Shown here piece by piece: positions 19,801-32,187 of a stretch of DNA of 64,000 bases (within the stretch, counting starts at the first letter, position 1; each line of letters opens with the position of its first letter). The translations under genes and the position numbers were made by a program. The DNA comes from Daucus carota subsp. sativus. Its lineage: Eukaryota; Streptophyta; Magnoliopsida; Apiales; Apiaceae. The notes beneath the pieces are model-generated. The model was not told the DNA's origin. It did no database searches and saw only the letters and a list, made by a program, of their open reading frames with translations. The DNA lies in the NCBI RefSeq assembly GCF_001625215.2, contig NC_030386.2, positions 18,694,545-18,758,544 on the forward strand, given 5' to 3'.

Positions 19801-21676
19801 TTTGACAAAGCATTCTGCAAGATTTCTTTGCCAAACAATTAAATTAGTGGAAGCAATATAATGTGCAGAACCTTCTGACGAATAGTTAGATAGAACAGCC
19901 CCAATAGTATCCAGTCATCCACAGACTGAGGTGCCAAATTTGTCCATGTGGTTTATATGAATATATTTAGAAAACCAGAGGAGAGAATTTGACGCTTGAT
20001 TATCTCATTTGTATATTCTTATTATATGCCAACAAAAGAAAAGATTAAGTTTGGGGAAAGGCTTTGCATAAGGTAAGAAATATACCCGATATCCTGTTTC
20101 CCTTACAAAAAGAGAGCAAAATCTTTTTAAGTCTTAAAGCAAGAACTTTGTAGTAAAAACATTTGATTAGTGCTAAATTCTCACTCTAACTATTCACGAA
20201 ATACGCTTCAAAATCATATCAGGTCACAACAAAATGAAGGAACACGTGGCACGTCTTTGTTGGACATTCCAGATGTTCAAAATTAAGTTCAATGACTATT
20301 GACAACAATAATTAAAATCCTCGGAAAAAATGGTTGATATAACACATAAATTAACAGCCTAAGCTTAAGTGACTGTTTATCAGTTACTTCCTACAGCAGT
20401 CATTATCATGCCAAGGGAAGGATCAAGTTCACCCGATACCATATAGGAGAACCACGAGATAACAACACTGCATATATATAGCTGCTTAGCAACAATATAT
20501 AATGGAAAAGTATAACTAATTCAATACATACCTTATTCCAAGCTGAAGATTAAGCATAAGCTCATAATTCTTGTGCCCTTTACTTATTGTTTGCCCCTGT
20601 CTCCTTGGAGGTCGTATCCTGATGTTTTTTGGGATCCCGCTGGACTCATCCCAATCATCAATCTGGAGATTCCCTAAACCTTCATTTATTTCTTTTCCAT
20701 CTACTGAATTTCTGTTAGAAATCTCAGAGGTAAGGTCAGTTTCAGAACCCCAACTAGTCTCGCTACCACTGTTGAGCCTAGAATCAATCGACTTTCTCCT
20801 TGATCTCGTTTTTCCATCCCTTCCCTTAAAACTCTTGCCATCTTGACCAGTAGGCCAACTCAACATCTTTTGTGAAGGATATATCGGAATACTTTCACCT
20901 TCACATACTCTACAGTCAACTAATTCAATCATAACATCTTGAGGTTCCCAATCAAAATCCTCTGCATCTTCAGTTGCAGGATGATAAGTGCCATTCTGTT
21001 CCTTGGAATCAGAATTCCAAACACCCTCATAAAAACTCCCATCTTCCCATCGAAAAATCCCACTCCCATTAGGAAGTCCAGCCTCCCAACACCCCTCATA
21101 CACATTCCCATTCTTCCAAGTCATTGTTCCATTGCCACTCATCTCCCCGTTCTTCCACTCTCCAGTGTACTGATTACCAAAATGCCAAGCATATCTCCCG
21201 TTCCCTTCTTGCACTCCACGACGCCAATCACCATCATAAGAATCTCCATTAGCATAATGCCTAGTTCCAGTACCATGCTTCACATTCATATTCCACTTCC
21301 CTATATAAATATCATTTGAAGAACCCGAATAAATCCCTTCACCATCGAAAAAACCATCCTTAAATTGACCCTCATAACTGGCTCCCCCAACCCAAGTATA
21401 CTTACCTCTACCAGTCATCTGACCTTTCACCCACTCACCTATATACAAACTCCCATCAGCCCACACAAAACTCCCCTGACCATGAGGGCAGTTGTTTTGC
21501 CATTGGCCTGTATAAACATCACCACTTGAGAAGGACTTTTCGATATCTCCACCATCCACTGGACTATTCACTTCAGTATCATCTGCATGGGCTACTGTCA
21601 TTGTTGCAAAAATGCTCTTTGCCCTTTTTCTTGCAACTGCTTGTGATTTTCTTACTGTTGCTTCCCAGGCCTTCAT
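16816..21676 (-). CDS. PIP5K: Phosphatidylinositol-4-phosphate 5-kinase, MORN-repeat type
   Basis: The enzyme phosphorylates PI4P to PI(4,5)P2 at the plasma membrane. I read eight coding exons: 21676-20532, 19077-18910, 18579-18414, 18241-18125, 18025-17832, 17509-17412, 17321-17252 and 17098-16816. Phases fit throughout and give 746 residues, the usual size for plant B-type PIP5Ks. Exon 1 carries eight MORN units (YTGQW, YIGEW, YEGQF, YIGKW, YDGDW, YTGEW, YEGCW, YEGVW). The kinase core follows: [17 protein letters not shown] (nucleotide-binding loop and Lys), [19 protein letters not shown], and an activation-loop region ending SKRFRDFI. All donors are GT; exon 6 uses a weak one (AAG|GTTGTA). 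The ATG at 21676 opens the conserved [10 protein letters not shown] start. Nothing is missing; it looks functional. Confidence 0.95.
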
Positions 21677-22180
21677 TTTCTTTATCTATGTAAATCTCCA
21701 CAAGCAAATCAATGAATTTTTTTATATATTCATCTAATTTTCTCCACCACCACCACTAACCTAAATCAATCTTTCTGTGTATCATCAATTCAACTCCAAA
21801 TAACTGAACAACCATTTAAATTCAAAAAATCAATAAACCACAAAACAAACAAAAAACAAGAACCCTAAAAAAAAATTCCCAAAATGGGAAATATCAACAA
21901 CAGCAAAATGCACCAACTTCCACTGATTTTCTTATGATTTCTCCAAAAGGGTATCTGCTTTTCAATGTTTCCTCAAAAGGGTATTCAAAATCTTAGAAAA
22001 AAATGAAGCCCATGCAATCAAAATCAACAAATAAAAGCAAAAGCATGAACAAACCAATGCTCTGTTTCAAGATATTTCTTCCTTTCTGGGTATTCCCTGT
22101 TTTTTTCTAGAATTTTGATTGATTGGGTATGCACTAGAGGCTCAACAACAACATTGTTCTTGGTACCCGAGTTTTTCTCC

Positions 22181-22186
22181 TATATA
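22181..22186 (-). promoter_or_regulatory. TATA-like motif upstream of PIP5K
   Basis: ATATATAGG on the minus strand about 505 bp before the start codon. The gap would fit a leader with a 5'-UTR intron, as is common in plant genes, but I cannot place that intron firmly. Confidence 0.35.
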
Positions 22187-22189
22187 TTC

Positions 22190-23193
22190 TAACAAGCCCA
22201 ACAATTGGAAGGATATAAAAAGGTGGTGAACTTAATATGTTTCTATTTATTCCATTTTAAGTGTTTGATTCAGACCATATATACATACAGAGATTTGTAT
22301 GTATAGCTCAGCAATTTTAGTTGATTACTACAACTCTACAAGGTACAAACACTTCTCCTTGTGACTTTCCTGTCTTTCAGTTTTTCCAAGGCTGTTTTGC
22401 ATGTTTTTTTATTTTGCTGTCGTTAGGTGTTAATGTTAGAATGGAAGATTTTATGCAATTATACTTTCATATTTGGACTCTTTTTGTGGGTTCACATCAT
22501 CTTTTTTTGTTTTGGCTATTTGGTCCCCCAACAACTGGTCCAAGATCTAACTATAGATGTACATTCGATTCAAAAGTATGGTTTGACCCTTTAGGAAAAA
22601 TCAGGAATGTTGGTCCAAAATATCGTAATCGAATCGGAAAAATTTATCTCTCATTTTCTTTAGTCGTGGCAAATTATCATCGTAAATCTAATTTTCAGTG
22701 TGAAAATTTGTCACAAGCAAAGACGTATGTAAAACATGTGACAAAAATCTACAACTTTTGAACTAAGATTTTAATTTAAAAACTTGCTATTCATGCACAT
22801 TATTACTTCTCGACATCTTATTATTAAGAAAAGAGGAGCACTAACCTATATTGATTAGGAAGAAAGGAGCATTAACCTAGATTCAATACCAAGAGTAGAG
22901 AAGCATCAACCTTGCAGATTTTTTACCAAAAAAGAGGAGCAAGGAGGCTTTGTTGCCTCTTTATCTGAAAAACTTGAATCCCAGTAAATTTAGTAATTTA
23001 TATGTACCATGAGGGAAGAAAACAAAGGTGACAGGAAAAACCAGCACAATCTATGACTTCTAACATAAAAATAAATTTAGTAATTTATACACTTGAATGT
23101 TTGGTAAAATAGGTTATGAAATCAAAGTCCTGAATATGACACAAATGAGGCCAACAATAATACTAAAATGAAGAGCCTGTACCAATAATTTTT
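22190..23193. other. Intergenic region between PIP5K promoter and NQR copy A
   Basis: No supported gene. A plus-strand open frame at 22,321-22,761 begins at TTG and has no family signature. Around 22,825-22,950 short purine-rich words (GAGGAGCA, AAGGAGCATTAACCT) recur loosely. Confidence 0.45.
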
Positions 23194-25648
23194 TTACTTT
23201 CCTTTGAGCCGCAGAGCATATGCGTGCAGAGACAGTAGGACCTTTTTCAAACTCTCCTTTGATTCAGCATCAATAAGGTTTCCATCAGCATCAAACTTAG
23301 CAGGAGCTTCAAACACGTTCAAGTAAAACTCTGGCTTATTAATAAAGTGAAGGTCGATGTAGATTCCTATTTGACGGAGGTGATACTGTGAGCGACCCCC
23401 TCCCCAACCTCCTCCAGCACTAACAATTGCAGCAGCCTTATCAGCCCAAACATTTGGCGGTCGGGATGCCCAATCTATAGCGTTCTTTAAAGGTGCTAAA
23501 CAATAGATTACACAACCGAGAGTATATTAAAAAAAATTTAACCATTTTTTAGTTTAGTTTGTTAGTTTAAAAAATGAGTTCTGGATGCATTTGAAGCTAG
23601 TGAGAAAAAATTAAAAGTAAAACGCAAAGCAAGAAAAACAAAATATACCCCTATTTATTTTTTCCGAATTTCATAGCTATTCTAAAGATTTAAAATAAGA
23701 TGACTGGAGAAGTGTCTGAATGATACCAAATGATTCAGCTACACAAGGGAATAACTTCTATATAGCTAGACATTAAGTAAATTTTTGTAGAAAGATAAGA
23801 TTACCGGTGACTGAATAATTGTACTCAGGTGAAGCAAAGAGATAGCAATCTGCTTCCGCAATCTTGTTTCGAAAGGCCTCCACAGCAGCGGGGTATGTTC
23901 CATTTACCTCGAGATCAGTGTTCAGCATAGGCAAAGGTGATATATCCACATATTCCACCTTCACACCATTATTTAACTCCTTGGATATATCAATTACTAC
24001 ATCAAACACAAACACCAATTTTCCAACTTCCTTTCACCAACACAAAACTATAAGCTAAGCTTACACAGAAAAATTATATTCCATTAGTACAAAATTCTCA
24101 GAATCTTATGAATTTCGATATTCTAGAAACCTTAGAGCAACTCCAAGAGTTGCTCCATTAACTCCTCATAAAAATCATTATAATAAACACTCTTAGCTCA
24201 TTTACACATGAAGTGAATACTAGGACTCCAACAGCCTTCCTCAACATCCTCTTTGTCCACTTATAAATCAGTTTTTTATTCGTAACTGCTATTCGTCTTT
24301 CTCTGCAACAGATTCAAATGTCAGTGTTTCTCTTACATATTAATATAAAATTAGTTTAGGAGCTGATATATACTCCTCAGTACTGAGGAGAATCTTCCAA
24401 CTCCTAACTTTTTAGGAGGGAATAGAGAATCTGTTGGAGTATGGTTTTACATCAAATTCAGTATAATTTAACTTAGGAGGCAGTGTGAGGAGGCTGTTGC
24501 TGTTGCTCTATAATCACTTACAAGTTACAGGAATCCCCAATTCCCATAACAAATCCTTGTCCAAAACAGTGTAGAGAAACACGAAAAACTGGAAAAAAAA
24601 AACACAAACTCCAAATTTGAAGTGAAACCCGTGAGGCATGATTACTTGCACGATTTTTTTTTGTCAAAAATATAATTATCTATATAGTCATCTATACTTG
24701 TATTATAATTTTGAGAATGTTTGTTATAATAATAGTAAACAATAGGATAGTACTTGAAATAGTACATAGATAAAAGTCTCAAACAACATAGTGAAAAATA
24801 TTAGTGCATAAAAGTATCAAACTATCAACCAATAAAATTTAGTAAGTCAAAGGCTTCCATATCATTTAGCTCAATCTCAGTTCTCTCAAATTCTCTCTTC
24901 CTTATAAAGGTTTAACTAATTTCTAATAATGTTAGGAGTGTTTTGGTCTGTTTGTATATTATTTTTTTCCGAGCTTTTGCATTTTAGGCGATTGTTAGTT
25001 TCTCCAAGTAATCGCGTATCAAGCGAGATTTTATGCCAATTTCATAATCACACTAAATTGTTAATAAGCAGAACCTTCGCAGACTCACGAAGCGAGAATA
25101 AGTTAAATATAAAAGTAGATACATAACCATGGGAGAGATGTTACTTTAGCACCAAAATCACTTTTTGGTGTTAAATTATAACAATAACTCCACCTATTTT
25201 AGCACAAACATTGGACTTGCTCTAAGTGTATGTATGCATACACAATTCTATATCAATCTCATAAATTACACAGACTTAAGCATGACCCATAGAGAATAAA
25301 GCAAGTTGACAATTTTTGTTACTGCATCAAGAAACAAGAAATTCAGTTTCACTCATTTTAAGTGTATGTACGCAACCTACACAATCCTGAATCCATTATA
25401 CATTACTAAATTATGTATGAATATTTTCAAATTTAAGCTAAAGTTGTTTTTTCAAATTTAAGCTAAAGTTATCAAAATCTTTTTACAGAATGATGAACAA
25501 TTCTTGACACAAAGACGAAGAGGGGGAGGGAGGGAGGGAGGGAGAGAGAGAGAGTACCTGAACGGACAAGGCCGTGATTGAAGGAAGCTTTGCGGATAGA
25601 ACCAGAAATGGCTACAACTTTGACAAGTGGGCTAGCTATTGCCTCCAT
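23194..25648 (-). CDS. NQR: NADPH:quinone oxidoreductase, copy A (NADPH-dependent FMN reductase family)
   Basis: A flavodoxin-like FMN enzyme that reduces quinones by two electrons using NAD(P)H in the cytosol. Exons 25648-25558, 23996-23805 and 23495-23194 give 194 residues, close to the roughly 196 of the Arabidopsis NQR I recall. Seen motifs: GSIRKASFN (phosphate loop), SPEYNYSVTAPLKNAIDW (flavin contact) and GGGWGGGRSQYHLRQIG. I chose the ATG at 25648 because MEAIA is conserved in copy B; an in-frame ATG 12 bp upstream also exists. Intron 1 (1,561 bp) holds a MITE and starts in a CT-rich microsatellite. Copy B lies 3.5 kb to the right in the same orientation with identical exon lengths (91, 192, 302), so this is a tandem duplication. 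Confidence 0.93.
24135..24508. mobile_element. Probable MITE in intron 1 of NQR copy A
   Basis: The ends GAGCAACTCC and (reverse complement) GAGCAACAGC form a short imperfect inverted repeat. The left flank is TTA and the right flank TATAA, so the target duplication is not clean. The pattern resembles the GAGCAAGTCC element at 55,267. Class assignment is tentative (PIF/Harbinger-like). Confidence 0.45.
25521..25554. repeat. GGGA/GA microsatellite next to NQR-A splice donor
   Basis: A (GGGA)n tract passes into (GA)n and ends 3 bp from the intron 1 donor of copy A. On the transcript strand it is a pyrimidine tract immediately inside the intron. Confidence 0.9.
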
Positions 25649-25699
25649 CTCACTCTTCACTGCTTATCTGCTTTCTCTACAAGGTGGATATATATATGT

Positions 25700-27220
25700 G
25701 CACACACATGACACAACATCATATATATACATACATGCACGTGTAGTTTATTTTTATAACGAAGACAGGGGACTGCGGGACAACTCATTTGAGGTCCATT
25801 CACTGGATTGGGGCTGGATAACAAAATTCAGCATATGTCTTGTTATTGTATAAAGTAAACAACGGGATTATAAGCTACCAGAGAGTTTGGAAAATATGTA
25901 GAAGCTAAAAAAGAAATTATCAATTCTCGATGGCTTAAGATTGATTCTACTTTCAAAACTTTTCTGTCGCACTTGGCTCAAAACTAAGCATCGAAAATTC
26001 TTGAAACTGGATAAAGGATAAACTAATACCATAAACAAATTTATTATAAATTTATTATGAAGAATAGGATTACATATTTTTATTGTTCAAAAATTTAGTA
26101 AATTTTATGATTTAAGCTTTGTTGAATCTATAAATTTATACGAGATCTCATATCATCTTTTATCATAGTATAATAATATATTTTATTTATAATATAATAT
26201 ATATTAATATACTATTCCTTCCGTCTTATTTATTTCTTTACGATTTTCTCACTACTTGACATATGATTAAGATATACATAAAATATATTTTTATAACTTA
26301 TCTTTTAAATTATCTAATAAAAAAATTAGAAATATCAAAGTTGAATTATATTATACACTGTAATTTACATGCAATGTGTGCCCTTCATTAACAAGTGAAA
26401 TCTCATTTTAGTGAAGAATGAGAAATACAAAATACCAAAATTTGGTTATCATTTTATGATTTGAACAGTTATTTATGTGACAACACACACGATAAAACAA
26501 TTGAAATACAAAATATTAATAACATTAGTTTTGAATTAAATATAAATTAAATTCTCCGTTAGACTTTCATATTGGTTATAATTTTATAATGTAACGATTA
26601 TCTCACCAAAAGAATGACATTCTCAACAAAATTATTCAAAACTTTTAAAATTCAAACAAGTTATTTTACAAACCAACTCTACAAAATCAATATCATGTTT
26701 AAGAATTCAAATAAATAATGAATTCATATTGATATTATTAACCGAATCTATAATAATTATAGTAAAAGAATCGAAATACAAGATATTGTCAACAGAACTC
26801 GATAACTATTAGTTTTGAATTTAAACTTGAAAGTTCCACTAGACTATAATATTAATTTGTTAAACAGCTATTGAAATAGCTATTTAACTAATGTCAAAGA
26901 AATGATAATGTAACCAAATAAAAAGACATATTTTCAAAAAATAATAAATTTAAAATATTTATTTAAGTTCATACTTGTCACAGGTTATAGCCATCGGAGA
27001 ATAAAACAAAAAGTCAACTTGCAAAAATTGACCGGAAAAACCACCACAATCTCTTATTCCTTGCACACACATTCATGACAAGATACTAGGAAGCAACTTT
27101 CATGATTTAACACACAGTTTCACTTGTAATATGAAAATTACACATGAATGTTTGGTATAAAAGGTAATCAAATGAGGCTATCGACAATACTCAAATGAGG
27201 AGCCTGTACCAATAATTTTT
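25700..27220. other. AT-rich intergenic region between the NQR copies
   Basis: It holds the upstream region of copy A (TATATATA stretch near 25,688) and then about 1.3 kb of AT-rich sequence without ORFs or repeats that I can define. Confidence 0.5.
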
Positions 27221-30005
27221 TTACTTTCCTTTGAGCCGCAGAGCATAGGCGTGCAGAGACAGAAGGACCTTTTTCAACCTCTCCTTTGACTCCGCATGAA
27301 TAAGGGTTCCATCGGCATCAAACTTGGCAGGAGGTTCAAAGGCGTTCAAGTAAAACTCTGGCTTGTTAATAAAGTGAAGGTCAATGAATACTCCTATTTG
27401 ACGGAGGTGATATTGTGAGCGACCCCCTCCCCAACCCCCTCCAGCACTAACAACTGCAGCAGCCTTGTCAGCCCAAACATTCGGTGGTCTTGATGCCCAA
27501 TCTATTGCATTCTTCAAAGGAGCTGAGCAATAGATTACACAATGGGAAAAATATTAAAAAAATCAGCCTAATTTAACATAAATCCGCATCAATTTTGTAA
27601 TGTGTTGGTTTAACGAATGAGTTCTAAATGCATGTCAAGCTGGACAAAAAACTAAAAGAGAAATACAAAGCAACTAAGCAAGCATTCATTCATATTACTA
27701 TCTACTATTAATCAACCATTTAACAAAGCTGATCGTAGGGAACTCCAAGAAACGGGTCAATTATAAGACAGAGGTGTTCTTACTATGCAATCATGTTTGC
27801 AATCATTTCTCATAAGGAGATACTGTTGATTCAAACATTCTCACAATACCTAGTCCCCACATACTACGGAACACAGATAGAGATCACTGTAATGACATGA
27901 TGATTGTACTATATGCTCAAATTATTCTCCCTTACGCTGATTTCATAGTAATTAACCCACAATACATTAAAAAATCATGATAGGCTTAAAGGTCCTACCT
28001 CCTACGTATTTAACACAGCATAATCAACATAACAGATGCAGCAATACTGTTACCTAACCCAACCCAAGAACTATCTTTAAATTATTAAAGTCTGGTCTTT
28101 TGCTCTTAATACATGATAATTAACAGTGTATGTTATTAATCAATCAATTTGCTCATCCTACTTTAACTGCTCCTGCAAAGCTCTGATGCGAGGTTTCATT
28201 GCCGCCTCAAGTTCATCCCAAAAGGCCTTTATGAAATGCAGGCATAATAGCATTAAGCATTATCACATTTAGGAAAGTTTTAAAACTTCATCAGATAGGA
28301 TCGCTGATTCATTTGGAAATAATATAAATAGACCCCTACTTATTTTTATAAGATGACTGGAGATTGAAGAAGTATCTAAATAATACCAACAAATATAACT
28401 ACATAAGGGAACCTTTTCTATAGCTAAAAATCAGCAACCCTAAATTTCTAATTGGCAAGTACTAACAGAATACGAACTAAACTCATATAGTCATGCCATT
28501 AAACTGACCAACACTTGGGACAAACAGCATAGCAAATATAACTTTTTGTAGAAAGTTAAGACTACCAGTGACTGAAAAGTTGTACTCAGGTGAGGCAAAG
28601 AGGTAGCAATCAGCTTCCGCAATCTTTTGCCGAAAGGCCTCCACAGCCGGAGGGAATGTTCCATTTACCTCAAGATCAGTGTTGAGCATTGGCAGAGGTG
28701 ATATATCCACATATTCCACCTTTACACCATTATTCAACTCCTTGGAAATGTCAATCACTACATCAAAACACAAACACCAATGTTCCAACTTCATTTCACA
28801 AACAAAAAATTATAAACAAATAAAAAAAAAATCAAATCTCATAGTACAACAACATTCTCGAAATTTATAATTTTCGACCTTCATCACAATCCCAATCCTG
28901 ATAACCATTTTTTGTCAAAAATAAAACCTTTCACTTACAAATTAGGCTTCTAAAAGTCAAATAAACCACACAATCTCTAAATCAATCTCATACATTAGCA
29001 CAGAATTAAGAATGACACAATTTAGATTAAAGCTAAAGTTGACATCTTTAGTCATTACATCAAGCAACAAGAACTTCAGTTTTAGTCATTCTAAGCGCAC
29101 ATATACAATTTACACCATCCTAAATCAATCTCATAATGTATGAGTCATACATTTATTACAAAATTAGGCCTATCCCATTCCAGATTAAAGTCAAAGTTGA
29201 CAACTTTAGTCAACCCCATTAAAAAATTTCAAGAATCAAGAACTTCAGTTCCAATTTAATATATTTAACAAAAAAAAAAAAGTGTGTCCATAACCTAAAC
29301 AATTTCTAAATAAATCTCATACATAATCACAAAGTAGGGGTGTGCACGGGTCGGTTCGGTTCGGTTTCTATCTAAAACCGTTACCGAACCGTGTATTTCG
29401 GTTCGGTTCGGTTTTTAGGTAGAAACCGTAACCGAACCGTTTGAAACGGTTTTTTTTGGTTCGGTTAACCGTTGGTCGGTTTCGGTTTTTTCCGGTTTTT
29501 ATATGATTAGAAACTAGTATATACAAATTTAATACTATTTTTAATTTTAGAAAAATATTTATATACTTATAATATCAATTTCTCTTATTAAACTATATAA
29601 ATAATATCTTGTATCACACACATATATAATATGTTATATATAATAATATATAATAAATATTATATTTTTATTATATATTATATAAGCGGTTCGGTTTTTC
29701 GGTTCGGTTTTAAGAGTAAAACCGTAACCGTAACCAAACCGTTATGTCGGTTCGGTTCGGTTACGGTTTTTTTCGGTTTTTGTCGGTTACGGTTTTTTTC
29801 GGTTTGGTTTTTCGGTTTTTCGGCTCGGTTTCGGTTTTTCGGTTTTTTTTCTCACCCCTATCACAAAGTTAAGAATGGCCAATTTGAAATAAAGTCAAAG
29901 CTGACAACTTTAGTCAACCCCATCAAAATCGTTTCAAGAATAAAGAACTTCGATTCTTGATCAGAGAGAGATCAAATTGTAATTGATGTGGGGGAGGGAG
30001 GGAGG

Positions 30006-30039
<34 letters not shown>

Positions 30040-30133
30040 TACCTGAACGGATAAGACCAATATTGAAGGAAGCTTTGCGGATGGAACCAGAAATGGCTAC
30101 AACTTTGATGACTGGTTTAGCTATTGCCTCCAT
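27221..30133 (-). CDS. NQR: NADPH:quinone oxidoreductase, copy B
   Basis: Tandem paralogue of copy A with the same FMN-reductase motifs: GSIRKASFN, SPEYNFSVTAPLKNAIDW, GGGWGGGRSQYHLRQIG. Exons 30133-30043, 28757-28566 and 27522-27221 are each the same length as in copy A and encode 194 residues. No frame damage is visible, so both copies look functional. Intron 2 has grown to 1,043 bp, against 309 bp in copy A, and contains a stray exon-like fragment. Intron 1 holds a hAT-type MITE. A TATAAAA lies about 40 bp before the ATG, implying a very short leader if it is used. Confidence 0.93.
28158..28230 (-). pseudogene. Stray terminal-exon fragment inside NQR-B intron 2
   Basis: On the minus strand a short frame reads KAFWDELEAAMKPRIRALQ, then EQLK and a stop at 28,158. 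Its charged helical composition is unlike the surrounding AT-rich intron. It has no counterpart in the short intron 2 of copy A. I do not recognise the source gene; it may be chance. Confidence 0.35.
29335..29860. mobile_element. hAT-type MITE in NQR-B intron 1
   Basis: A 526-bp element with an exact 8-bp target duplication TCACAAAG (29327-29334 and 29861-29868). Ends read TAGGGGTGTG and, on the other strand, TAGGGGTGAG. Both ends are packed with CGGTTCGGTT-type words, a subterminal repeat pattern. It carries no transposase frame. Confidence 0.95.
29990..30037. repeat. GGGA/GA microsatellite next to NQR-B splice donor
   Basis: GGGAGG words pass into about 13 GA dinucleotides and stop 5 bp from the intron 1 donor. 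The tract sits in the same place as in copy A, so it predates the duplication. Confidence 0.9.
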
Positions 30134-30171
30134 TTCTCTCTTTCCCTACTTCCTGCTTCCTCTACAACTTC

Positions 30172-30178
30172 TTTTATA
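30172..30178 (-). promoter_or_regulatory. TATA box upstream of NQR-B
   Basis: TATAAAA on the minus strand, 39 bp before the start codon. It is close for a TATA box and would leave only about 10 nt of leader. Confidence 0.35.
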
Positions 30179-30541
30179 GAGAGGAAAGATCATACGTACA
30201 CAAAAATAAAAGAATCATAACATATCTTTTCAACACAAAAAAAGACAGTCAATAGTCAATACACATACATGCATTTATAATTCGGTTTTTCTCTGGTGTG
30301 CCCATGGGCACACAATAAGCGCTAATATCTATGAGTTTGGTGCATTCTTATTGGTCATGTAATTATAAATATGGATGGCCCCCTGCATTTACATCAATTC
30401 AACCAATCAAAATCCTCCAAACTCATCAAATTTTGTGCATATTGTGTGCCTTTGGGCACACATTAGAAAGACCCTTTATAATTTATTTTTATTACGAAGA
30501 TATGGGATTGTGGGCCAACTCACTTTACATTCATTCACTTA

Positions 30542-31253
30542 CGGGGTGTATTCGATTGGGATTTTAATGCATTGTTTTTAGTCTATGGATTTTTATAGAT
30601 TGTATGAGATTTTGATTATTTGCGGATTCTTGATGAAATGTCGCAGAATTGATAGGATTTAGATACAATGCTTCAAAATCCCATTGAATTTGGTGGGATT
30701 TCAAAAAATTTAAAATACACTGAACAATGCCACAAAATCCATCATTTTATGAAATGAAAAAAAATCCATCAGCATTTGAATACCATAAGATGGGTGTATT
30801 GGATTGGGATTTTAAAACATTTTTTTGCATTCATGAAATCCGAGGGTATTCGATTGGGATTGTTTGAAATCTATTAAAATCTTGAGGTATTCAATTGAAA
30901 TTTCACATTATGCTACAAAATCTAGTGGTATTCAATTGCGATTTTAAATTATGCTTTAAAATTCGATGGTGTTCAATTGAGATTGTTTAAAATCCATTAA
31001 AATCTGATGGTATTCAAATGCTGATGGATTTTTTTTACATTTCATAAAATGATGGATTTTGTGGCATTCTTCAGTGTACTTTAAGTTTTTTGAAATCCCA
31101 TCAAAATCAATGGGATTTTGAAGAATTGTGCTTAAATCCTATCAATTCTGTGACATTTTATCAAGAATCCGCACAAAATCAAAATCAGGCACAATCCATT
31201 AAAATTCATAAGCTAAAAACAATTCATTAAAACCCCAATCGAATACACCCCTC
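30542..31253. mobile_element. Foldback MITE, PIF/Harbinger-like, 712 bp
   Basis: The ends read GGGGTGTATTCGATTGGG inward from both sides. The inverted arms extend about 250 bp each with high similarity, so most of the element could fold into one hairpin. The flanks are TTA on both sides (30539-30541 and 31254-31256), the 3-bp duplication of PIF/Harbinger (Tourist) elements. The centre contains four further diverged GGTATTCAATTG-type words. No ORF. Confidence 0.88.
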
Positions 31254-31256
31254 TTA

Positions 31257-32187
31257 GAATTTGGTTGGACATCAAAATTAAAGTAAATTTGTCAGGATTG
31301 GCTAAAATTTTGTTATTTATAATATATGATTTACTATTTGTGATAAAAAATATAATATAAAAAATTAGTAAAAAAACATGACAAAAATCTCTTTCTAGTT
31401 GCTCCGGAACAATTAGGAGAGTCTTTAGAAGAAATACGGGGTTCTGCTTCTAGCCGCAACATGCTATTGGATGGTGATTCCGCTTATTAAATCAAATCGA
31501 GATAAAAGACATGTCAGGCTAGTTTGGCATGCCCATGTCTTTGTGACATCAACCCTAATCATAGTTAACCAATCGACTACTCACAAAATATAACCGGCCA
31601 ACCTATCAATTTGCCTGCCCAAATAAAGAAGAAAAAAGGGCAATCATCTCTATCTTAAAGTTTAAACAGACTCCACTGGCTTCCAATTAGTATCAATCAA
31701 CCATTCGACCTTTACGAGAGCAATCACAGGCTAAATTAAACAAAAAGATAACAAATTTTGATAGATTAATTAAATATAAAAAAAATTCCGCGCTGACCTC
31801 GTATTCTTATTATTGTGATTATTATAGATAAATGTAAACCAGTAATTATATATTAAGATTTTTTTGGTATTTCTGTTAACTTTTTGCTGAAAAACAGTTA
31901 AAACTATTTTATAATTCTAAAAATAATTTTTTCAAATAACAATTTTAAACTCAAGAACCGTTTAAGAAAAAGCATGTTCCATTATTTTTCAAAAAAGCTA
32001 TTTTTCTGCCAGCACTTTTTATAATAGGATGGCAGCACTAAGAAAAAAATCTAATGTACTCGATTTTATTTCCGCTTGTCGGATAATTTGGCTCCGTTAG
32101 TCGCTATGAAAAACGCCGACAATAGAAGACAGAAAGGATAACAAGATTACTGGAAACGAGATCTAATTAAGTAGAAGAAAAGATTAC
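31257..32187. other. Intergenic, no gene seen
   Basis: AT-rich sequence without supported features. Confidence 0.45.

Noticed and set aside
22321-22761. 146-residue plus-strand open frame
   Set aside because: It opens at TTG, has aromatic-rich, low-information sequence and no family motif, splice context or promoter. Chance frame in AT-rich DNA.
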